A stretch of DNA of 16,707 nt, taken from Leptospiraceae bacterium UBA2033 (lineage in GTDB: Bacteria; Spirochaetota; Leptospiria; Leptospirales; Leptospiraceae). Position numbers and translations under genes: made by a program. Where the stretch lies: the NCBI GenBank assembly GCA_002333425.1, contig DDBL01000005.1, positions 21,868-38,574 on the forward strand, read 5' to 3'. The notes under the pieces are model-generated. The model did not search any database and had not been told where the DNA came from. It saw nothing but the letters and a program-made list of their open reading frames with translations. Positions 7,882-14,300 of the stretch are shown in pieces; the stretch's first letter is position 1; each line of letters begins with the position of its first letter.

Positions 7882-8661
7882 TCAATCTAAATTTCTATTC
7901 ACTATTCTATCTAGTACAATTCCTGTGGCTACTACCACGTTAAGCGAAGAAACTTTTCCGTGCATAGGAATTTGAAATACAAAGTCAGCGTTTTCGAGTA
8001 GGATTCTTTTTACACCAGCTTCCTCATTTCCCATGATGACAGCAGTTTCGTGAAGTTCCGGTAATTTGTCCCAACTGTCCATTCCCCTGTCACTAGTGGC
8101 AACTACCCAGTATCCGTTCTCTTTTAGAAAATCAATTACTTGTCTTAGGTTAATGACTTTAAAAATTTTGAGATGATGGATTGCACCAGAAGACATTCTC
8201 TCTACTGTATCATTGATGGGAGCACTTTCCCTTTCCGAGAGGACAATCGTTGTAAACCCGAAACATTCAGCAGTACGTAAAATGTTTCCGAGATTTCCTG
8301 TGTCTTGCACTCTATCTAGAATCAAGATAGGAAGTTTTTCTTCAGCGACTAATTCTTGTAAGCCGGCAAAATCGCCCGTAAAGTTTGTTTTTTTGCTTTC
8401 TTCTCGAAGTAGAACTACACCCTGGTGGTTTACTCCATGAAACATTGAGTCTAATTCGCCTGCACTTAGATAGGTGATTCGAATTCCTTTTGGAATCAAA
8501 TTGATAATTTCATTCATCAAGTCACGAGGTGGATTTTTTTTGATTAGAACTTCTCTAAAACCCCATTTGGCAACAGGCAAATTTTCTTCGTGGTTTTTTT
8601 GGACTAGTTCGGCTACGTTTCGTTTGCCGTAGATGGCACCCTTGATTACTTTCTTTTCCAT
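7882..8661 (-). CDS. rlmB: TrmH-family (RlmB-type) rRNA 2'-O-ribose methyltransferase
   Basis: 259 residues. The N-terminal part (1-90) has the RNA-binding substrate domain start GAIYGKRNVAELV and the linking HQGVVLL segment. The C-terminal SPOUT methyltransferase domain has all three knot motifs: motif 1 DTGNLGNILRT (120-130), motif 2 GNEEAGV (211-217) and motif 3 IPMHGKVSSLNV (231-242). The enzyme uses S-adenosylmethionine to methylate a ribose 2'-OH; RlmB acts on a guanosine in the 23S rRNA peptidyl-transferase loop, though other TrmH-family members modify other sites, so the exact target is inferred. The ATG overlaps the end of cysS by 16 bases, with AGGTG just upstream inside cysS. Co-location with cysS is common in bacteria and supports this call. 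Confidence 0.88.
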   Translation of the reverse strand: MEKKVIKGAIYGKRNVAELVQKNHEENLPVAKWGFREVLIKKNPPRDLMNEIINLIPKGIRITYLSAGELDSMFHGVNHQGVVLLREESKKTNFTGDFAGLQELVAEEKLPILILDRVQDTGNLGNILRTAECFGFTTIVLSERESAPINDTVERMSSGAIHHLKIFKVINLRQVIDFLKENGYWVVATSDRGMDSWDKLPELHETAVIMGNEEAGVKRILLENADFVFQIPMHGKVSSLNVVVATGIVLDRIVNRNLD

Positions 8662-10052
8662 TTTACACCTGTGGGGCTGTCTTCTAAAATAATTCCCTTA
8701 TCTAACAAATCTTTTCGAATAGAATCGGCTAAGGCAAAATTCTTTTCTTTTTTAGCAGACTGTCTTTTTTGAATTAAGTCTTCGATTTCAGAATCTAACG
8801 AGTCTTCTTTTTTAGAAAATTCGAGGATTCCTAAAAGTCCATTGATTTTGGTAAAATAATAGAGTAGGTCGGCTAAGTCCTCTTTGCCGATAGAATTAGA
8901 ATCAAGATTTGTATTAATGATTTTTAAAAATTCAAAAATAGTTCCAACTGCTTTGGATGTATTCAAATCATCTGCTAGTGCTTCTAAAAATTCTGTCAAA
9001 TGTTCTTTGGAATATCCATTTTCTTTTGTTAAGTTTAAATCGTAATTTAGATTTTCCAATACTCTATCTAAAGTATTTTGAATTTTAGAAATTGCTTTTC
9101 CTGCTTCTTCAATGGACTTGAGTGAAAAGTTAAGTTTATTTCTATAGTGCGAAGCAAGGAGCAAATAACGAATAGCCTTTGGATCATACCCTTTGGTAAG
9201 TAAATCTCTTAGCGTATAAAAATTCCCCAAACTCTTCGACATCTTCTGATTATCCACAAGTAAATGTTCGCAGTGCATCCATAAATTTACGAAGTGTTCG
9301 TGTGGATAGGCTCCACAAGTTTGGGCAATTTCGTTTTCGTGGTGAGGGAATAATAGGTCTATGCCGCCGGTGTGGATGTCAATTCCAGAAGAATAGATTT
9401 TTCGAATCATGGCAGAGCATTCCAAATGCCAGCCTGGTCTTCCTTTTCCATATCTGGTTTCCCAAAATTTTTCGCCTTCTAGTTTGGGGGCTTTCCATAA
9501 AACAAAATCTCGTAGGTCATCTTTTGTGTATTCGTCGGTCTCGTAACGAGTTCCTGTTTTCATTCCGTCGATGTCGATTTTGCTAAGCTTTCCATATTGT
9601 TTGAAGTTGGCTATTGAGTAGTAAACGCTACCGTCTTTTTCATAAATTAAGTTTTGTTCTTTTAATTTATCAATCAAATCCATCATCTCAGGAACAGAAT
9701 CGGTGGCTTTTGGGTAGTGTTCTAATTTTTCAATTCGCAGAGTTTCTAAGTCTTCAAAAAAGAACTGAATCCAGTCTTTTGTAAACTCCTCAACGGTTTG
9801 TCCCTTTTCAATCGACTTGTTTATGATTTTATCATCTATGTCCGTTATATTCATCGTTTGATCTAATTGGTAGCCAAGAAGTTTGAGAGATCTTCTTAGT
9901 ACGTCAGTGAATATATACGAGCGGAAATTTCCAATGTGATTGAAGTTATAAACTGTTGGACCACAAGAGTAAATTTTTACTGCGTTTGGGTTTGTTGGTT
10001 TAAAAACTTCTTTTTTATTTGTATAGGAATTATATAATTTTACTTCTAACAT
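8646..10052 (-). CDS. cysS: Cysteinyl-tRNA synthetase
   Basis: 468 residues, full length for a class I CysRS. It joins cysteine to tRNA-Cys using ATP in the cytoplasm. The sequence shows YSCGPTVYNFNHIGN with the HIGH-type motif HIGN (39-42), the KMSKS loop (270-274) and a full zinc site for cysteine selection: Cys30, Cys212 (HLECSAM), His237 and Glu241 (FPHHENEI). The C-terminal part is the helical anticodon-region domain ending GVKWKRK. The ribosome-binding site before the ATG is weak. The rlmB-like gene overlaps its 3' end and must be co-transcribed. Upstream, towards folD, lies the CAC(A/G)GAG repeat region, which would be in the leader or the intercistronic RNA. Confidence 0.97.
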   Translation of the reverse strand: MLEVKLYNSYTNKKEVFKPTNPNAVKIYSCGPTVYNFNHIGNFRSYIFTDVLRRSLKLLGYQLDQTMNITDIDDKIINKSIEKGQTVEEFTKDWIQFFFEDLETLRIEKLEHYPKATDSVPEMMDLIDKLKEQNLIYEKDGSVYYSIANFKQYGKLSKIDIDGMKTGTRYETDEYTKDDLRDFVLWKAPKLEGEKFWETRYGKGRPGWHLECSAMIRKIYSSGIDIHTGGIDLLFPHHENEIAQTCGAYPHEHFVNLWMHCEHLLVDNQKMSKSLGNFYTLRDLLTKGYDPKAIRYLLLASHYRNKLNFSLKSIEEAGKAISKIQNTLDRVLENLNYDLNLTKENGYSKEHLTEFLEALADDLNTSKAVGTIFEFLKIINTNLDSNSIGKEDLADLLYYFTKINGLLGILEFSKKEDSLDSEIEDLIQKRQSAKKEKNFALADSIRKDLLDKGIILEDSPTGVKWKRK

Positions 10053-10070
10053 TTGTAATAGCTCATTTTT

Positions 10071-10235
10071 TTTGCCACGGAGTCACAGAGACACGGAGTT
10101 TTTTCTTTTTTTAGCATTTTGAATTATCATACAGTTTGATTATTGAGTGCAGAATGCTTCGAAGCCATCTTTCTCTGTGACTCCGTGCCTCTGTGGCAAT
10201 ACTTTCCCCCCTAACCTAAGTGCCTCCGTGGCAAA
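10071..10235. repeat. CAC(A/G)GAGN 8-base repeats forming inverted repeats between folD and cysS
   Basis: Three blocks occur in the 213-base gap. Block 1 (10076-10099, plus) reads CACGGAGT, CACAGAGA, CACGGAGT. Block 2 (10172-10195) reads, on the minus strand, CACAGAGG, CACGGAGT, CACAGAGA. Block 3 (10223-10230, minus) is CACGGAGG. Thus CACGGAGTCACAGAGA at 10076-10091 has a perfect 16-base inverted copy at 10172-10187, and TTTGCCACGGAG at 10071-10082 has a perfect 12-base inverted copy at 10224-10235. Each block begins TTGC or TTTGC before its first unit or is bordered by it. RNA from this gap could form alternative long hairpins. From memory, similar CACAGAG-rich intergenic repeats occur in several bacterial groups; no mobile gene is present here. 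Confidence 0.85.
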
Positions 10236-10265
10236 GTGCTAGTATCACTTTTATAAGAACTATTT

Positions 10266-11108
10266 CTACGTAAAGTCATCTTTTGCGGCTTGTAAGGTTT
10301 GCAAAAGTAAAACTGCGATGGTCATCGGACCCACACCACCTGGAACGGGAGTGTAATAGGACGACTTGGATGCGGCGTTTTTTAAGTCGATGTCTCCGAC
10401 GTTTCCTGGGTTGTAGCCTGCATCTAAAAGAACAACTCCGTCTTTTACCCAGTCAGCTTGGATAAATTCTGGTTTGCCGACAGCACCCACAACGACGTCC
10501 GCTTGTCGTAGAATTTCGGGAAGATTTTTTGTTTTAGAATGACAAATCGTAACAGTAGCATCTTTTTCGAGTAACATCATAGCCATTGGTTTTCCTAAAA
10601 TCGGAGAACGACCAACGACTACTGCGTGTTTGCCCGCAAGGTTAATTCCATATTCTTCCAAGAGAAGCATAATGCCGTAAGGCGTGCAAGGGTTAAAACT
10701 TTTTTCGCCCATCGAAAGTTTTCCGAAAGATAGAGAATTTACTCCGTCTACGTCTTTTTTTTCTGCAATTCGGTCAAATGCTAGTCTTTCGTTGATTTGT
10801 TTTGGAACTGGATGTTGGAGTAAAATCCCTGTTATGCTCTTGTCAGAATTTAACTCATCAATTACTTTTAGCAATTCCTCGGTTGTAGTTGTATCAGGAA
10901 GTTCGACTAACTTTGATTTCATTCCTAGTTTTTCACAGGAATTGATTTTCATTTTTACATAAACTTGGGAAGACGGATCACTTCCTACAAGGATTGTTGC
11001 TAGTGTAGGGGTAAATGCGTGTTTGTCTTTTAAAATTTTGATTTCAGAAGCTATCTGAGATTTGATTTTTTCGGAAAGTTTTTTTCCATCTAAAATAATT
11101 GGGTTCAT
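10266..11108 (-). CDS. folD: Bifunctional methylenetetrahydrofolate dehydrogenase / methenyltetrahydrofolate cyclohydrolase
   Basis: 280 residues, the normal length. It converts 5,10-methylene-tetrahydrofolate to 10-formyl-tetrahydrofolate in two steps, reducing NADP+ (or NAD+), and so feeds purine and formyl-methionyl-tRNA synthesis. Catalytic residues are all present: Tyr50 and Lys54 in YVKMK, Gln98 in LLQHPVP, Asp121 in KKDVDG. The nucleotide-binding segment GRSPILGKP lies at 166-174 and the C-terminal signature PGGVGPMT is present. The ATG is at 11106-11108. It is transcribed away from the Ig-VWA lipoprotein gene, and 213 bases separate it from cysS downstream. Confidence 0.96.
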   Translation of the reverse strand: MNPIILDGKKLSEKIKSQIASEIKILKDKHAFTPTLATILVGSDPSSQVYVKMKINSCEKLGMKSKLVELPDTTTTEELLKVIDELNSDKSITGILLQHPVPKQINERLAFDRIAEKKDVDGVNSLSFGKLSMGEKSFNPCTPYGIMLLLEEYGINLAGKHAVVVGRSPILGKPMAMMLLEKDATVTICHSKTKNLPEILRQADVVVGAVGKPEFIQADWVKDGVVLLDAGYNPGNVGDIDLKNAASKSSYYTPVPGGVGPMTIAVLLLQTLQAAKDDFT

Positions 11109-11120
11109 AGTTCTATGCCT

Positions 11121-11148
11121 AAATTATTAGTCCTATGTTTTCTGTCTA
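11121..11148 (-). promoter_or_regulatory. Weak candidate promoter for folD
   Basis: On the minus strand TAGACA (11143-11148) and TAATTT (11121-11126) are 16 bases apart, shortly upstream of the folD ATG. Each matches the sigma-70 consensus only partly. The placement would leave a very short leader. Candidate only. Confidence 0.22.
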
Positions 11149-11286
11149 GTTGCAGAGTTTCCATAAAATCAAAAATCAAATTAGCTAGTGTATTTTTTTA
11201 AAAAAAAGATAGCAAATTGCAAAAAATTTACTTTTAGACCTATGTGAAATAATATTATATGGTAAAAAAGCATAGTTTTATCGTCT

Positions 11287-11300
11287 TCTACTAGAGTAGA
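11287..11300. promoter_or_regulatory. Palindrome just upstream of the lipoprotein ribosome-binding site
   Basis: TCTACTAGAGTAGA is a 6+6 inverted repeat around a central AG, lying 8 bases before AAGGAGA (11309-11315), the ribosome-binding site of the large lipoprotein gene. It could be an operator half-site pair or a small hairpin near the start. No regulator is identified; 215 bases separate the divergent folD and lipoprotein genes and also contain a T7A8 tract at 11193-11207. Confidence 0.25.
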
Positions 11301-11323
11301 GATGATAAAAGGAGATTTGGAAA

Positions 11324-14300
11324 ATGAAGATGAAAAAGATATTAATCATGGTATCCATGCTACTAGTTGTAGCTGGTTGTACAAAATCGGAAAAGAAGTT
11401 TTTGCCTTTTTCGAGTTCAAATGGAGTTGAAAGCCAGCCTTATCAGTCTGGTAGTAGTGGTGTGACTTTGGTGGACATCAAAGTAAATCCACCTAATGCA
11501 CAAATAGCAAAAGATTCCTACGGCTCATTTACCGCCGAGGGTGTTTATTCAAATGGAACTCATCAAGATATAACTTCTATTGTAAATTGGGGAACAAAGG
11601 ACACTAACATCTCTGAGCCTACCGACACGAAAGGTCGTGTGAGTGGGAAAGGTCCAGGTTCAACCCAAGTATTAGCAACAATGGCTGATTTAAGTGGAGC
11701 AGCGAAACTAACTGTAACAACCCCTAGTTTAGTTTCTGTTGAAGTAAGCTGTCCAAGTTCTAGTATAATAGTAAATTCTAGTGCTTCTTGCACGGCGACT
11801 GCTATTTTTTCGGATGGAACTAGACAAGACGTAACTTCTACTGCAACTTGGAATTCCGCAAATAGCTCTGTTGCCGGAGTGAATGCTGGTCAGATTACAG
11901 GCGCAGGCGCTGGAAGCACTACTATCACAGCAAGTGTTAGTGTAGGTGGACAAACTGTTACTAGTCCAGTAGTTCCTATTCAAGTTACACCTGCCGTTTT
12001 AATATCGATTCAAATTACAGGAAATCTAAATCCACATTTAGGAACCATTTCTCAACTTACCGCGACTGGAATTTATTCCGACGGAAGTCATAGAGATATA
12101 ACCACTCAGGTGAATTGGTCAACTGGTAACACAAATATTGCAACTCAGAGTAATGAGCCAGGCACAATTGGAACTTTGACTCCAATCGCTCAGGGTTCTA
12201 CTTATGTAAGTGCATCTCTGGGAGGTTTAACTGGGAAGGCTGATATTTCCATACCTGCTCCAACTTTAGTTTCGGTTGCCATTTCTCCTTCTGTCAGTGT
12301 TATCAATGGACTAACTTATCAATACATAGCAACTGCAACTTATTCAGATGGAACTACACAAGATGTAACCAAAGAAGCAGTTTGGAATTCTTCTAATAGT
12401 GGAGTTGCCACTGTTACTACTAGTTTAGTAAATGGTGGTTCTTTACAAACAGTAGCTCCCGGATCATCCACCGTATCCGCTACATTCGGTGGGGTAACAA
12501 GCAATAACTCTAACGTAACAGTAACTCCTGCAACGCTTGTTTCCATCGCTGTAACTTGCCACGAGTCAATGTCTGTAGTAAAAGGATTAACCAAAATATG
12601 CACTGCCACAGGAACTTATACCGATGGAACTACAGCCGATATTACCTCGCAAGTAACTTGGAATTCTTCTAACACAGGAGTTGCTACGATTAGCAATGCA
12701 GGAGGAAACGCAGGAACTGCAACTGGTGTAAGCGTTGGTTCTTCCAATATCACAGCAAGTTTGGGTGGGGTAACAAGCCCAATCGTAGTTCTAACAGTTA
12801 CCAATCCAACGCTCGTTTCTATAGCAATTACTCCAAGCAGTAATCCATCTGTTGTAAAAGGATTAACCATTCCATTTACAGCAATTGGAACTTATAACAA
12901 TGGAACTACAGTTGATCTTACTTCTGAGGTAACTTGGAATTCTTCTAATATAGGTGTGGCTACTATCAGTAATGCGGCAGGAAGTAATGGAACTGCAACT
13001 GGTCAAGGTGTAGGAACTACCAACATCACAGCCAGTTTAAATGGAGTTACTAGTAACACAGTCACTTTAAATGGAACTGCGGCTACGCTAGTTTCTATAT
13101 CCATTACTCCAAGTAGCAATCCATCCGTTGTAAAGGGATTAACCGTTCCATTTACAGCTACAGGAACTTACACAGATGGAACTACTGTCGATCTAACTTC
13201 TATTGTAACTTGGACTTCTTCTAATACAAGTGTGGCTACTATCAGTAATGCGGCAGGAAGTAATGGAGTCGCAACTGGTCAAGGTGTAGGAACTACAAAT
13301 ATCGTAGCAACTTTCAATGGAACAAATAGTAACACAGTTGTATTAAATGGAACTGCGGCTACTCTTGTTTCTATCGCAGTAACACCTAACGCAAGTCCTT
13401 CTGTTGTAGTTGGATTAACCATTCCATTTACAGCTACAGGAACTTATACAGATGGAACAACTGCTAATCTAACTTCCAGTGTAACTTGGACTTCTTCTAA
13501 CACAAGTGCGGCTACTATCAGTAATGCGACCGACACAAAAGGACAAGCAACAGGTGCGGGTGCAGGCTCTAGCAATATCACAGCTAGTTTGGGTGGGGTA
13601 ACAAGCCCTGCGATTAACTTAACTGTAAACGCTGTTTCTTTATCTAGCATTTCGATTACTCCGATTGCTCCATCGAATGTAATAGTAGGTGGTTCCCCAC
13701 AAGCGTTTGTCGCAATGGGAACTTACAATAACGGTCAGGTATTAGATATTACTTCCTCTGTAACTTGGAATACTTCTAACCCAACCAAAATTTCTATCAG
13801 TAACGTAGCAGATGATACAAAAGGAAAAGCGACAGGAGTTGCTCCTGGGTCTACCAATATTTCTGCAAGTTTAAATGGAAAAACAAGTAACGTTGTTCTT
13901 TTAAATTGTGAAGCGGCAACTTTATTATCTATTGTAATTACACCCAATAGCAGTCCTTCGGTTGTAGCTGGTTTAACTTTACCATTTACAGCAATGGGAA
14001 CTTATAACAACGGTCAAACTGTCAATATCACTTCTTCTGTAACTTGGAGTTCTAGTGATACTACCAAAGCTACCATTGACAATACAGCAACCATCAATCG
14101 TGGTGTTGTAACTGGGATAGCGGTTGGTTCTTCTAATATTTCTGCAAGTTTAAATGGTGTGGTAAGTAACGTTGTGGGGCTAACAGTAAATGCACCAACT
14201 TTACTTTCTATCCAAATCGACCCACCTGTTAAATCGGTAGCAAAAGGTTTAACTCAACAATTTACTGCGACTGGAACTTACAACGCTGGTGGTCCGGTGA

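Noticed and set aside
11115..11201. A 28-codon plus-strand frame starting MPKLLVLCFLSSC, resembling a lipoprotein signal
   Set aside because: It has no ribosome-binding site, overlaps the folD upstream region, and stops soon after the Cys. Probably chance, though a decayed lipoprotein start cannot be excluded.
11193..11207. T7A8 tract in the folD-lipoprotein gap as a terminator
   Set aside because: A self-complementary T/A run with no GC stem and no loop; it may act as bent DNA or an upstream promoter element, but nothing shows this.
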